NCBI RefSeq assembly: GCF_002879885.1
Contig: NZ_PNYA01000006.1
Coordinates: forward strand, 1-64,000
Reading direction: 5' to 3'
DNA length: 64,000 nt
Origin: Trinickia dabaoshanensis
GTDB taxonomy: Bacteria > Pseudomonadota > Gammaproteobacteria > Burkholderiales > Burkholderiaceae
In this document: positions 44,848-53,585 of the stretch, piece by piece
How positions within the stretch are numbered: position 1 is the first letter of the stretch
How the letters are laid out: every line of letters begins with the position of its first letter
The notes under the pieces: model-generated
What the model saw: only the letters and a program-made list of their open reading frames with translations
The model's database searches: none
What the model was told of the DNA's origin: nothing
Made by a program: the position numbers and the translations under genes

Positions 44848-45218
44848 GGCGCACCTCCTTCGAGCATTTCCAAGACCTGCCGGGCTTTGGGTTTGGGGAT
44901 GGTCCGTATCACCCTCTTATTCGGTCAGCATATACGCCGCATGGAACGACGCAAGATCGATCTAGCGATAACGATCGCGCGGCTAAAGCGATAGCTAGCA
45001 TTCGGACGCCATCCGCCCGCGGCATTGCGGTCGAATCGGAATCCGGCGCTTTCGGTGGCGTCCAGGAACGGCAATACGTCCTCGTCTAAATTGCGATTAG
45101 GAAGTAACTTTCTTCAAATCGGCGGGACGCGTCAATCGCATTACCGCTCGCCTATCCCGTCCCCGCTTCGGTACGAGAAATGCTAAGTATCGAGCCTATC
45201 CGCGTTTCGGAGACGCTC
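44848..45218. other. Intergenic region between two divergent secreted-protein genes
   Basis: This 370-base stretch holds no supported gene or RNA. It must carry the promoters of the cysteine-rich protein (leftward) and the beta-propeller lipoprotein (rightward), but no promoter elements stand out clearly enough to call. Confidence 0.4.
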
Positions 45219-46952
45219 ATGGACCGCACGCACACCCCTCACCTCGCGTCGAGAGCCATCGAGTATGGCGCACTGATATGCATCTTGGGGGCGCTGTGTT
45301 CGTCTTGTAGCGGAGGCGGAGGCGGAAGCAGTTCGAGCGGCACGGCTCCCAGCGGCAGCGCGGGCGGCTCGGGCGGCGGTGCGGGAAGCAGCACTGGAAG
45401 CGGCACCGGAAGCGGCGCGGGAAGCGGAGCCGGCATGGCATCGGCATCCGACGTGCTGACCTATCACAACGACCTGGCCCGCACCGGACACTATCTAGCG
45501 GAAACCATCCTTACGCAGGCCAACGTCAATTCCACGCAATTCGGCAAAGTCGGCTTCCTTTCGGCCGACGGCAAAGTCGACGCCGAGCCGCTCTACGCGG
45601 GCAAGGTTTCGATGGGCGGCGCGGCTCACAATGTCGTTTTCGTCGTCACCGAGCACGACAGCGTCTATGCGTTCGACGCCGATACCCGTTCGATGCTATG
45701 GAAGCGCTCGCTGCTAGGCAGCGGCGAGACAACGAGCGACAACCGTAGCTGCAGTCAGATCACGCCCGAGATAGGCATTACGTCCACACCGGTCATTGAT
45801 CGCTCGCGCGGCGCGAACGGCGTGCTCTACGCGGTGGCGATGAGCAAGGACGCGAACGGTGCCTATCACCAGCGCCTGCACGCCCTCGATCTGTCCTCGG
45901 GAAACGAGATGTTCGGCGGCCCGGTCGAAATCGCCGCGAGCTTCCCCGGCAACGGTGCGATCAGCGCGAACGGCGTCGCCACGTTCAATCCGGCGCAGTA
46001 TGCCGAGCGGCAAGCGCTGACGCTCGTGAACGGCAACCTGTATCTCGCCTGGACGTCGCATTGCGATGAAGGCGCCTACGGCGGCTGGGTCATGGCCTAT
46101 AACGCCGATACGCTCGCGCAAACGAGCGCAATCGATCTCACGCCGAACGGCAGCGAAGGCTCCGTTTGGATGAGCGGAGCGGGCATGGCGTCCGACGGCA
46201 GCGCCCTTTATTTGCTCGACGCCAACGGCACGTTCGACTCGACACTCGATAGCAGCGGCTTCCCCGTGAACGGCGACTACGGCAATACGTTCCTTAAGTT
46301 GGCCACCTCGCCGAAACTATCTGTCGCCGATTACTTCGCCCCGATGAATACGGTCGCGCAGTCGAATCAAGATGTGGATCTCGGCTCGGGCGGCGCGCTG
46401 GTCCTGCCCGATCTGGCCGACACAACCGGCACGACGCGGCACCTAGCCGTGGGCGCGGGCAAGGATTCCAATATCTACGTCGTCGATCGCGATGCGATGG
46501 GCAAGTTCAACAGCACCAAAAACGCGATATGGCAGGAGATCGACGGACAACTCACCGGCGGCGTGTTCGGCATGCCGGCCTATTACGGCAACGTCGTCTA
46601 CTACGGCGCCGTCGGCGATCACCTCAAAGCGTTTCCGATCGCCTCGGCGCGCTTGGCGACGAGGCCGGGCTCGAGCAGCGCGAAGACGTTCCCCTATCCG
46701 GGCACGACGCCGAGCGTCTCCGCGAACGGCACGCAAAACGCCATCGTCTGGGCCGCGGAGAATGGCAGCGTCGGTGCGCTGCACGCGTTCAACGCGAGCA
46801 ACCTCGGGCAAGAGCTCTATAACAGCAATCAGGCCGGATCGCGCGATACGTTCGGCCCGGGCAATAAATTCATTACGCCGATGATCGCGCAGGGTCACGT
46901 GTACGTCGGCGCGACGAACGGTGTGGCGGTTTTCGGGTTGCTGGGACAGTAG
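45219..46952 (+). CDS. Secreted lipoprotein with PQQ-like/beta-propeller repeats
   Basis: The 577-residue protein has a signal peptide ending at a cysteine (ALCSSC followed by a Gly/Ser run), so it is probably lipidated. A low-complexity Gly/Ser/Ala linker of about 50 residues follows, then a large beta-propeller: repeated motifs such as VVFVVTEHDSVYAFDADTRSMLW and NIYVVDRDAMGKFN are the PQQ-like blade pattern. No catalytic residues of quinoprotein dehydrogenases are evident. I chose the ATG at 45219, with GGAG upstream, over one 39 bases earlier because the signal peptide fits better. Function unknown; likely a periplasmic or surface scaffold. Confidence 0.8.
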   Translation: MDRTHTPHLASRAIEYGALICILGALCSSCSGGGGGSSSSGTAPSGSAGGSGGGAGSSTGSGTGSGAGSGAGMASASDVLTYHNDLARTGHYLAETILTQANVNSTQFGKVGFLSADGKVDAEPLYAGKVSMGGAAHNVVFVVTEHDSVYAFDADTRSMLWKRSLLGSGETTSDNRSCSQITPEIGITSTPVIDRSRGANGVLYAVAMSKDANGAYHQRLHALDLSSGNEMFGGPVEIAASFPGNGAISANGVATFNPAQYAERQALTLVNGNLYLAWTSHCDEGAYGGWVMAYNADTLAQTSAIDLTPNGSEGSVWMSGAGMASDGSALYLLDANGTFDSTLDSSGFPVNGDYGNTFLKLATSPKLSVADYFAPMNTVAQSNQDVDLGSGGALVLPDLADTTGTTRHLAVGAGKDSNIYVVDRDAMGKFNSTKNAIWQEIDGQLTGGVFGMPAYYGNVVYYGAVGDHLKAFPIASARLATRPGSSSAKTFPYPGTTPSVSANGTQNAIVWAAENGSVGALHAFNASNLGQELYNSNQAGSRDTFGPGNKFITPMIAQGHVYVGATNGVAVFGLLGQ

Positions 46953-47151
46953 AATCATCGACTTCCGTCCCATCACCCGACGATCTCGATCAGCCGCTTT
47001 CGCTCCGTCGCACTGAACCATGCGAGCAACCTGGTCGATGCCGGTGGAGCGTTCGCAAGGAAACTGTAAAATTGCCGGTTCGCGCGGTAAAAGGCGCGGT
47101 GCGTCGATCGATGCCCGCGCGCTACCGGGAACAAAACAGGAACGACACCCC

Positions 47152-47682
47152 ATGCATCAACGCAACCCTTTGGAAAAACTGCTCGAGTTTTCTCTCTTCA
47201 AATCGCGCTGGCTGCTCGCGCCGTTTTACGTCGGTCTCGCCTTCTCGCTCGTCATGCTGTTGGTCGCATTCGTGCAAGAGCTCGTGCATGCACTGGGGGG
47301 CGTGCTGCATGCCTCGCCCGAGCAGATCATTCTCGCGACGCTTTCGCTGATCGACCTTTCGCTCGCGGCCAATCTCGTCGTCATCGTGATTTTTTCAGGC
47401 TACGAAAACTTCATTTCGAAGATCGATACGGGCGATAGCGAAGACCGCCCGAGCTGGATGGGCACGCTCGATTTCTCGGGCTTGAAGATGAAGCTGATCG
47501 GCTCGATCGTCGCGATCTCGGCGATTTCGCTGTTGCGCGCGTTCATGAGCCTGACCGAACAAGACATCCCGCTCGACGAAGCGCGCGTGCGCTGGCTCGT
47601 CATCTTGCATCTGACGTTCATCGTGTCGGGCGTGCTGTTCGCGGCGATGGACTGGATTGCAGCCCGTTCGGAAAGTCACTGA
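47152..47682 (+). CDS. UPF0114 (YqhA-like) membrane protein
   Basis: The 176-residue protein has four membrane helices and the family signatures LFKSRWLLAPFYVGLAFSL near the N-terminus and FSGYENFISKID in the middle. UPF0114 proteins are inner-membrane proteins of unproven function, related in arrangement to small channels. ATG at 47152; the longer upstream frame lacks family similarity. Followed by a strong terminator. Confidence 0.88.
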   Translation: MHQRNPLEKLLEFSLFKSRWLLAPFYVGLAFSLVMLLVAFVQELVHALGGVLHASPEQIILATLSLIDLSLAANLVVIVIFSGYENFISKIDTGDSEDRPSWMGTLDFSGLKMKLIGSIVAISAISLLRAFMSLTEQDIPLDEARVRWLVILHLTFIVSGVLFAAMDWIAARSESH

Positions 47683-47704
47683 GAATAAGACGGCCCCAAT
47701 GAAG

Positions 47705-47742
47705 AACGCCGCCGGTTCGCGTAGCTACGCGCCGGCGGCGTT
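47705..47742. terminator. Bidirectional terminator between convergent genes
   Basis: AACGCCGCCGG (47705-47715) pairs perfectly with CCGGCGGCGTT (47732-47742) around a 16-base loop that itself contains CGCGTAGCTACGCG. A short T-rich stretch follows. It sits exactly between the convergent UPF0114 and diguanylate cyclase genes. Confidence 0.75.
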
Positions 47743-47768
47743 TCATTTGAGTCAGGCTCGAGTCACGC

Positions 47769-48719
47769 TCAAGCGTGATGCTCGACGATGCACACCTGGT
47801 TGCGGCCCGCGTGCTTCGCGTCGTATAGCGCTTGATCGGCCTCGGCCACGAGCGCGGCGACACCGGTCAAACCCGGCGCCGCGGCACAGCCGCCCACGCT
47901 CACCGTCACTTTGAGCGGTCCGGAACTCACCTCGAGCGCATCGGCCTCGATGGCATGGCGAATCTTTTCGGCCACGACCGCGGCCCCCGACTCATCGCAA
48001 TGCGGCAGCACCACCATGAACTCCTCGCCGCCGTAACGGCCGAGAATATCGCTGTTGCGCAGTTGCGGCGACACGGTCGCGGCGATCTTGCGCAGCACGG
48101 CATCGCCGGTCGGGTGACCGTACGTGTCGTTGATGCGCTTGAAATGGTCGATGTCGAACAGCAGCACGGCGAACGAGTCGTGATGACGCGTCCAACTGTT
48201 GTACTCCGCTAGCAGACGACGATCGACGTGGCGCCGGTTGTACAGCCCCGTGAGCGCATCGCGCTCGGAAGAGTCGCGCAGCGCCTCGAGCGCGGCCTCG
48301 CGCTCCTTCCAGGCCACCGCGAGTTCGGTCACGTCCGCGATCGTGACGCATACGGCCACGACCTCTCCGTTTTCGATCAGGGGCATGAACGAACAATCTT
48401 GCTGCATCAGATCGAGCGAGCCCGTGATCGGGCAATCGTGTTCGAACGGCATCAGCCAGGGCCGGTGCTGCCACGACGAAAACGAGCCGCTGTGCAGCAA
48501 AAAGACCGTATCGAACTTGCGCTTGAGCCACGCCCGCGGCAAGTCGGGAAAGCAATCGAAGAAACTGCGCCCGATCGCGTCGGCCGTGCTCACGCCGCTG
48601 TGCTCGTCCATGAAGCGATTCCAGAGCACGATCCGGTAGTCGCGGTCCACGGCGAAAATGCCGAGTCCCACGCGTTCCAGTGCGAGCTCGCTCAGGCGAG
48701 CGGTACCAGGGATGTCCAT
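47769..48719 (-). CDS. Diguanylate cyclase with N-terminal PAS domain
   Basis: The 316-residue cytoplasmic protein has a PAS sensor (about 10-135, starting ERVGLGIFAVDRDYRIVLWNRF) and a GGDEF domain with the active-site loop GRYGGEEFMVVLPH (GGEEF) and the metal-binding FDIDHFKRINDTYGH. No RxxD inhibitory site is evident upstream of the loop. It makes cyclic di-GMP. It follows the CheC-like gene by 17 bp and ends the cheY-cheC-DGC operon. Confidence 0.92.
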   Translation of the reverse strand: MDIPGTARLSELALERVGLGIFAVDRDYRIVLWNRFMDEHSGVSTADAIGRSFFDCFPDLPRAWLKRKFDTVFLLHSGSFSSWQHRPWLMPFEHDCPITGSLDLMQQDCSFMPLIENGEVVAVCVTIADVTELAVAWKEREAALEALRDSSERDALTGLYNRRHVDRRLLAEYNSWTRHHDSFAVLLFDIDHFKRINDTYGHPTGDAVLRKIAATVSPQLRNSDILGRYGGEEFMVVLPHCDESGAAVVAEKIRHAIEADALEVSSGPLKVTVSVGGCAAAPGLTGVAALVAEADQALYDAKHAGRNQVCIVEHHA

Positions 48720-48736
48720 CTGCAGCTACGATAAAT

Positions 48737-49366
48737 TCAGAGGTTCGCGAGAAATCCTTCGAGCGCCGTCACGAGCGACTGCACCGCCTTGGCCGTCATC
48801 AGCGTGAGCAGGTGCGAGCCGAATACGCCGTCTTCCGTCTGCAAATTGACTTCGAGCAACAACGCGCGATCCCAAGGCAGTTTCGACGGATGCAAGACAT
48901 CCTCGAGGTTCAGTTGCACGCCGATCACGCGCGGCGGCGTAAACGTCGGCAACTGGCCGAGCTGTTCGAACAATCCCGTCAAGCACGCCCCGGCGATCAA
49001 GTTTGCGACGTCGGACAACGCTTCGGCGTCCGACATCTCTTCTTCGCCCTGCTCGGCATGCATATCGTCGGAACGAAACACCACCTTCATATGCTCGGCA
49101 CTACGGCTGTCGAACAGCGAGATCGCCTCGCCGGCGATATCGCAGCGAAAGCTCTGACGCAGCGCGGTCACGGGCTCCGTGAAGTCGAGCATGTCGCGCA
49201 CGGCCGTCGGCAGCGTATCGGTATCCACCATACGGATGCGCGGCACCGAAAGATGCACGAAGCGTCCGAGCAGCGCGGCAAGGCGCGCGCCCGCTTGGCC
49301 CATGCCAATGTTCGCGATCTCTTGGAGCGCGTCGCGCTGGTCTTCGGTGAGAATAGGCTCACTCAT
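48737..49366 (-). CDS. CheC-like chemotaxis phosphatase
   Basis: The 209-residue protein starts LTEDQRDALQEIANIGMGQAGARLAALLGRFVHLSVP, the CheC/FliY motif with the (D/S)xxxExxNxxxN-like catalytic helix, and a second related helix around EALSDVANLIAGACLTGLF. CheC-type proteins dephosphorylate CheY-P. It overlaps the response-regulator gene by 8 bases and precedes the diguanylate cyclase, suggesting that the phosphatase tunes the single receiver. Confidence 0.87.
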   Translation of the reverse strand: MSEPILTEDQRDALQEIANIGMGQAGARLAALLGRFVHLSVPRIRMVDTDTLPTAVRDMLDFTEPVTALRQSFRCDIAGEAISLFDSRSAEHMKVVFRSDDMHAEQGEEEMSDAEALSDVANLIAGACLTGLFEQLGQLPTFTPPRVIGVQLNLEDVLHPSKLPWDRALLLEVNLQTEDGVFGSHLLTLMTAKAVQSLVTALEGFLANL

Positions 49367-49727
49367 ACAATCCGTACTCTTTCAAGACGGGCAACAGCTT
49401 TGCGCTCGTCACCGGCTTGTCGATGAAAGCGACGGCGCCGAGCGCCTTCACGCGAGCTTTCGCTTCGGGTTGAATATCGGCGGACACGACGATCACGAAG
49501 CTATCGAGCCCCTCGGCACGCACGGTTTCGAGCACGTCGAAACCGGTCATGCCGGGCATCGTCAAATCGAGAAACATCACCGAGGCGCGTCCTTCCCGGT
49601 AGGCCGCGAGCGCGTCCGTGCCGTTGGCCGCCTGAGTGATTTCGACGTCCCACGCCTCAGGCAAGGCGTTGATCAGCAGTCGGCGGGCGAGCGTCGAATC
49701 GTCCACCACCAGTACAGGCAATCCCAT
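49359..49727 (-). CDS. Single-domain response regulator (CheY-like)
   Basis: A 122-residue receiver domain only: VLVVDDSTLARRL with the acidic pair, the phosphoacceptor Asp in VMFLDLTMPGMTG, and the Lys in FIDKPVTSAKL. There is no output domain. First gene of the operon with CheC and the diguanylate cyclase. It probably carries the signal controlling the cyclase. Confidence 0.92.
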   Translation of the reverse strand: MGLPVLVVDDSTLARRLLINALPEAWDVEITQAANGTDALAAYREGRASVMFLDLTMPGMTGFDVLETVRAEGLDSFVIVVSADIQPEAKARVKALGAVAFIDKPVTSAKLLPVLKEYGLYE

Positions 49728-49808
49728 TTTTCGGTTATTCCTTCAAAACCTGTCTGATATAACGGCCGCCTCCCCCGAATCTGAAGTACTCACAAACCCC
49801 AACGTAGA

Positions 49809-49847
49809 AAACGTTTACATCACGCGCAAACGTTGTCGTAAACGTTT
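49809..49847. promoter_or_regulatory. Three AAACGTT boxes upstream of the cheY-cheC-DGC operon
   Basis: AAACGTTT occurs at 49809-49816 and 49840-49847 and AAACGTT at 49828-49834, in an otherwise AT-rich leader 80 to 120 bp before the response-regulator start. The central CG palindrome is the style of LacI/GalR-family operators. No such regulator gene is in the window. The rest of the 49728-49995 gap shows nothing else I can name. Confidence 0.5.
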
Positions 49848-49995
49848 GTTTTTGCAGCCGTTCCTCGCGTTCGGCCCATGGTAAATTTTATTAAGCACTG
49901 CCAAATAAAGTTAGATGACGGCAGCCTACGATGCAATGAAAAAGGGCGGATTCGATCGTCACTCCACGACCCTTCCGCCCCCGCGTCGAGCTGGC

Positions 49996-51465
49996 TCAGA
50001 GCGCCTGCGTTTGCACCGGCTCGCCGACCTTTCCATCGGTTTCCGGGGCGATGACGAGATAGCGGCGCTCATTGGCGCCCGCCCCGGACGGAGCCGATAC
50101 CGCTTGGCGGATTTGGCCCAGCGCGTTCACGATCGCCGCACCGGCGGGATTGGTCATGAAACGTGAGAGCACGTCGATCGGACCGCTACCGTCGGCATGG
50201 CCGGCAAGCCCTAGGATATAAGGCCGCTTCGGTTGGAGCCCTGCCACCGCCGCTTGCATCACCTGCAGCAGCCCTTGGTCGAACAGGGTGACGCTCGTGC
50301 GCGTGTCGCCGCCCCCCTCGCGCGGCACGAGGACGATCTGCGCCGCGCGCCCCGCCACCCCGAGCGGCTGCAGGTTCGCGGTGCCGTCGCCTTCCGGCAC
50401 CGCTTCGGGCACATAGGCGACCGCCTGCGGCGCTTGCCCGATCGGCACGCTCGCCGAGAGGGTGTTGGACAGCGTGTCGATGACCGCCATCGCGTCCGCG
50501 TTTTCGAGGCCGACGTACACTCGGCTGCCATCGCCCGACGGCCAGAGCCCATGCGGCAAGCTGCCCACCGCGATCGTGGCGACTTGGCTGAAGTCGCCGG
50601 TATTGAACACCTTCACTTCATTCAACCCGCCGACCGTCACGTAAGCGAACTGTCCTTTCGCGTTGCGCACGATATTGACGTGGTTCGTAATGGGGCCCGT
50701 GTCGATCGTCTTCAGCAACGCGAACGGCGGCCGCGCCTCGAACACTTGCGTCTTGCCCACGTCTTTCAACGTGAACCACACTTGCTTGCCGTCGGGCGTC
50801 GCCGCGATGTTCGGGCAAAACGGACTGGCCTGCGCGATTTTGCCGACGATCTTATGATCCGCAACGGAGATCACTTCGGTTTCGGGATTGAACGATGAAC
50901 ACACATACCCGTAGCGTCCGTCCGGAGAAAAGATTTGCATGCCGGGGCCGGCCGGGACTTTGATGCGTGTCTTCTCCTCGAACGTGCTCGCGTCGAGCAC
51001 CGCCACGTAGTCTTCGCCGCGCACCGTCACCCACACCTGCCTGCCGTCGGGCGTGAAAAACGCCTCGTGCGGCGAGCGGCCGACGTAGGTGACGTGTTTG
51101 ACCGTATTGGTCTGCGTATCGATGAACGCCACCGAGTTCGAGCCGATCGATACGACCGCGAGCGTCCGGTGGTCGGGTGAAAAGCCCATGCCGTGCACGA
51201 GCAACTGCCCTTTGTAGAGCGGGCTGAAATTGGCCGGCGCCGGATCGCCGAGACGGATGACCCCGAGCAACCGGTTGTCGGCCGGATCGATGACCGAGAC
51301 CGTATTGGAGAACTGTTCCGCGGCGTAGACGCGATCGCGATGACTGACGGCGATATCGGGCGCAGCGGCCGCACCGGGAGCCTGCCCGGCGAAAGCGAGC
51401 GGCGCGGCGGCGATAGCGAAAGCGGCGAGCGCCGCCCGGAACGAAATCTTGGGTGTGATTTTCAT
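49996..51465 (-). CDS. Secreted YVTN-type beta-propeller protein
   Basis: The 489-residue protein has a signal peptide (FRAALAAFAIAAAPLAFA) and repeated blades of the YVTN/cytochrome-d1 heme-domain-like kind (VSVIDPADNRLLGVIRLGDP; VAFIDTQTNTVKHVTYVG; VAVLDASTFEEKTRIKVP; MAVIDTLSNTLSASVPIG). After the propeller, about 110 residues have no recognised domain. No heme-binding CxxCH. It follows the DUF305 gene by 8 bp and is co-transcribed. It may be a periplasmic binding scaffold for a DUF305 partner. Confidence 0.85.
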   Translation of the reverse strand: MKITPKISFRAALAAFAIAAAPLAFAGQAPGAAAAPDIAVSHRDRVYAAEQFSNTVSVIDPADNRLLGVIRLGDPAPANFSPLYKGQLLVHGMGFSPDHRTLAVVSIGSNSVAFIDTQTNTVKHVTYVGRSPHEAFFTPDGRQVWVTVRGEDYVAVLDASTFEEKTRIKVPAGPGMQIFSPDGRYGYVCSSFNPETEVISVADHKIVGKIAQASPFCPNIAATPDGKQVWFTLKDVGKTQVFEARPPFALLKTIDTGPITNHVNIVRNAKGQFAYVTVGGLNEVKVFNTGDFSQVATIAVGSLPHGLWPSGDGSRVYVGLENADAMAVIDTLSNTLSASVPIGQAPQAVAYVPEAVPEGDGTANLQPLGVAGRAAQIVLVPREGGGDTRTSVTLFDQGLLQVMQAAVAGLQPKRPYILGLAGHADGSGPIDVLSRFMTNPAGAAIVNALGQIRQAVSAPSGAGANERRYLVIAPETDGKVGEPVQTQAL

Positions 51466-51473
51466 TAGTATTC

Positions 51474-51875
51474 CTAATTAAATTGATCCGGAGCGGGCCG
51501 CGCCGGCGGCAACGGCTGCCCTAGCGCGAAATGCATCGCCGATATTTCCTGCTGCTGCTCGACAATGATTTCCTGCGCGATGCGGCGCAGCGTTTCATTT
51601 CGGCCGTAACGCAATTCGGCCTGGGCCATGTCGATCGCGCCTTGATGGTGCGGGACCATCATGGCAACGAAATCTCGATCGACATCTCCGCTCGGCTTCG
51701 CCTCCATTCCGGTCATCATGGCCGTCATGGCCTCGTCGTTCTCCGCGAGGAACGCGGCCTCGCGCTCGTCGGCGGCGCCGCTGCCCGCCCACGCCGGGGC
51801 GCTCACGGCGCTCATGCAACTCAAGGCAATGCCGGCGGCGAGCACGCGCGATCGGCGGAAAATACGGCACTTCAT
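51474..51875 (-). CDS. Secreted DUF305 protein
   Basis: The 133-residue protein has a signal peptide (SRVLAAGIALSCMSAVSAPAWA) and a DUF305 domain with the diagnostic DRDFVAMMVPHHQGAIDMAQAELRYG and a conserved IIVEQQQEISAM helix. The His-rich motif suggests metal binding. The ATG at 51875 is chosen from the signal peptide and an ACGGAGG site. An ECF-type promoter lies 34 to 65 bp upstream. Confidence 0.9.
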   Translation of the reverse strand: MKCRIFRRSRVLAAGIALSCMSAVSAPAWAGSGAADEREAAFLAENDEAMTAMMTGMEAKPSGDVDRDFVAMMVPHHQGAIDMAQAELRYGRNETLRRIAQEIIVEQQQEISAMHFALGQPLPPARPAPDQFN

Positions 51876-51908
51876 CGAGCCTCCGTGTCGAGAATGGAAC
51901 TGCACTGT

Positions 51909-51940
51909 CGAGGCGAACACGGCTTCGCCGGCAGTATTCC
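51909..51940 (-). promoter_or_regulatory. ECF-type promoter of the DUF305-YVTN operon
   Basis: On the minus strand GGAATA (51940-51935) is followed after 13 bases by CGTGTTCGCCTCG (51921-51909). The same two elements with the same 13-base spacing stand before the sigma factor gene on the plus strand. Fits a -35/-10 pair of the neighbouring ECF sigma factor. Confidence 0.75.
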
Positions 51941-51987
51941 CGCGCCGGCAGAAGAAAGATGCGTGAGTAGGCCGGGGCATTTCGGGT

Positions 51988-52019
51988 GGAATAAACTCGC
52001 GCCACGCGTGTTCGCATCG
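51988..52019 (+). promoter_or_regulatory. ECF-type promoter of the sigma/anti-sigma operon (autoregulation)
   Basis: GGAATA (51988-51993), 13 bases, then CGTGTTCGCATCG (52007-52019): 18 of 19 element positions equal those of the divergent promoter at 51909-51940. It lies about 60 bp before the sigma factor ATG. Implies that the sigma factor transcribes its own operon. Confidence 0.75.
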
Positions 52020-52077
52020 GGAAAGTGAGCGTGCGCGCGCCATCCCGGCGCCGCGCCGGCACGCGCTTGGTAGACGA

Positions 52078-52596
52078 ATGGATATCCGGAACGACTTGGC
52101 GGCGCACGTCCCGCGACTGCGCCGCTATGCGAGAGCCTTGCTGCACAACCGGGAACTCGCCGACGATCTCGTGCAGGACACGCTCGAGCGGGCGCTTGCG
52201 CGCGCCGCGCTCTTCACGCCCGGCACGGACTTGCGCGCTTGGCTCTTTACGATCATGCACAACCTGTTCGCCAATCAGGCGCGGCGCGCCCACGTGCGCG
52301 GCGTGCATGTGAGCGTCGACGACGAGTACCTCGACGAGCGCGAGTTCGCCGTCGCGGCATCGCAAACGCGTTCGCTCGAAGTGAGAGATCTGGACGCCGC
52401 GTTGCAGCGCCTGCCCGACGAGCAGCGCGCCGTCGTGCTGCTCGTCGGGTTGGAGGAAATGAGCTACGCCGAGGTCGCGCTGACGCTCGGCGTGCCGATC
52501 GGTACCGTGATGTCGCGCCTATCGCGCGGCCGCGAGAAGCTCAGAGTGTTGATGACGGGCGCACGCCCCATCGAAAAGCTACGGGTGGTCAAGTGA
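52078..52596 (+). CDS. ECF-family RNA polymerase sigma factor
   Basis: The 172-residue sigma factor has region 2 (LRRYARALLHNRELADDLVQDTLERAL; then LRAWLFTIMHNLF) and region 4 with the helix-turn-helix LPDEQRAVVLLVGLEEMSYAEVALTLGVPIGTVMSRLSRGREKLR. No regions 1 or 3, as usual for ECF sigmas. Its stop overlaps the start of the anti-sigma gene (GTGA). It presumably recognises the GGAATA-N13-CGTGTTCGCnTCG promoters here. Confidence 0.92.
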   Translation: MDIRNDLAAHVPRLRRYARALLHNRELADDLVQDTLERALARAALFTPGTDLRAWLFTIMHNLFANQARRAHVRGVHVSVDDEYLDEREFAVAASQTRSLEVRDLDAALQRLPDEQRAVVLLVGLEEMSYAEVALTLGVPIGTVMSRLSRGREKLRVLMTGARPIEKLRVVK

Positions 52597-53429
52597 GAGA
52601 CGAGACGAACGCAATCGACGATGACGAATTGCATGCTTATGCGGACGGCGCATTGCCGGATGCCCGGCGCATCGAGATCGATGCGCTCATGGCCCGGCAC
52701 CCGGAACTGGCCGAGCGTGTGGCGCATTACCGTTCGCTCGATGCGCTGTTGCACGAGCGCTACGACCGCGTGTTGGACGAGCCGATCCCCGCCCGTTTGC
52801 AGACCGCTTTGCATCGCGACGAGCGAGGCTTGCTGCTGCATCGGCATCGATGGATCGCACTTGCCGCGACGCTCGTGCTCGGCATCGGCATCGGCGCCGG
52901 AGTCGATTCCGGCGCGCGCCGCTTCGCCGACGGCGGCTTCGCGCTGACCGAGAACGGCGCCGCGCGTTTCGTCGCCGCGGGGACCGGCGCCGGCTTTGCC
53001 CGGCAGGCGGCCGTCGCGCACGTGGTCTACATGCCCGCCGTGGATCGGCCGCCCGGCGCCGCCGAACAAGACGAGCGGCAGTTCATGCGCTGGCTCACCG
53101 ATCGCCTGGGAACGAATATCCATCCGCCGCTGCTGTCGCGCGCGGGCTTCGAGCTGACCGGTGGCCGCCTGCTGCCTGGCGCCGACGGGCCGACCGCGCT
53201 CTTCATGTATCGCGATCAGCAAGGCGAGCGTGTCACGCTATGCATCTCGCACCGCAAGCCCAGCACGCCGGCGACAGCCTTCAAGCTCTATCGCGACGGA
53301 CCCGTCAACGTGTTTTATTGGATCGACGGCGACTTCGGCTACGCGGTCTCGGGCGGTATCGATCGCAACGTCTTGCTCGGGCTCGCCCGCACCGTCCACG
53401 CGCAATTGGCGGCCGGCACGGCCGGATAG
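52593..53429 (+). CDS. Membrane anti-sigma factor
   Basis: The 278-residue protein starts at a GTG overlapping the sigma stop. Residues 1-80 form the cytoplasmic anti-sigma domain (DDDELHAYADGALPDARRIEIDALMARHPELAERV, typical of zinc-free anti-sigmas), followed by a single membrane helix (HRWIALAATLVLGIGIGAGV) and a periplasmic domain of about 170 residues. The layout and position next to the sigma factor fix its role. The sensed signal is unknown; the regulated DUF305/YVTN genes suggest an envelope or metal stress. Confidence 0.9.
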   Translation: MRDETNAIDDDELHAYADGALPDARRIEIDALMARHPELAERVAHYRSLDALLHERYDRVLDEPIPARLQTALHRDERGLLLHRHRWIALAATLVLGIGIGAGVDSGARRFADGGFALTENGAARFVAAGTGAGFARQAAVAHVVYMPAVDRPPGAAEQDERQFMRWLTDRLGTNIHPPLLSRAGFELTGGRLLPGADGPTALFMYRDQQGERVTLCISHRKPSTPATAFKLYRDGPVNVFYWIDGDFGYAVSGGIDRNVLLGLARTVHAQLAAGTAG

Positions 53430-53476
53430 ATCGCGCGCCGGCGGCACGCCCCCTGCGTGCGGCATAGCCGATTCCT

Positions 53477-53506
53477 TTGCGCAGCCGCGTCGCCGCTTGT
53501 TATAAT
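53477..53506 (+). promoter_or_regulatory. Sigma-70 promoter of the DeoR-family gene
   Basis: A perfect TATAAT (53501-53506) lies 18 bp after a weaker TTGCGC (53477-53482). The gene starts at 53586, giving a leader of about 73 bases. Confidence 0.65.
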
Positions 53507-53585
53507 CCGATCATCTTTCCGCTATAAATGTAACGTACTCGATACGCGGCCCCTCCACGCTTCGCGGCGCTCCCTCACAGAATCG

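Noticed and set aside
44941-44994. Short plus-strand peptide frame
   Set aside because: Only about 16 codons, no ribosome site and no supporting context.
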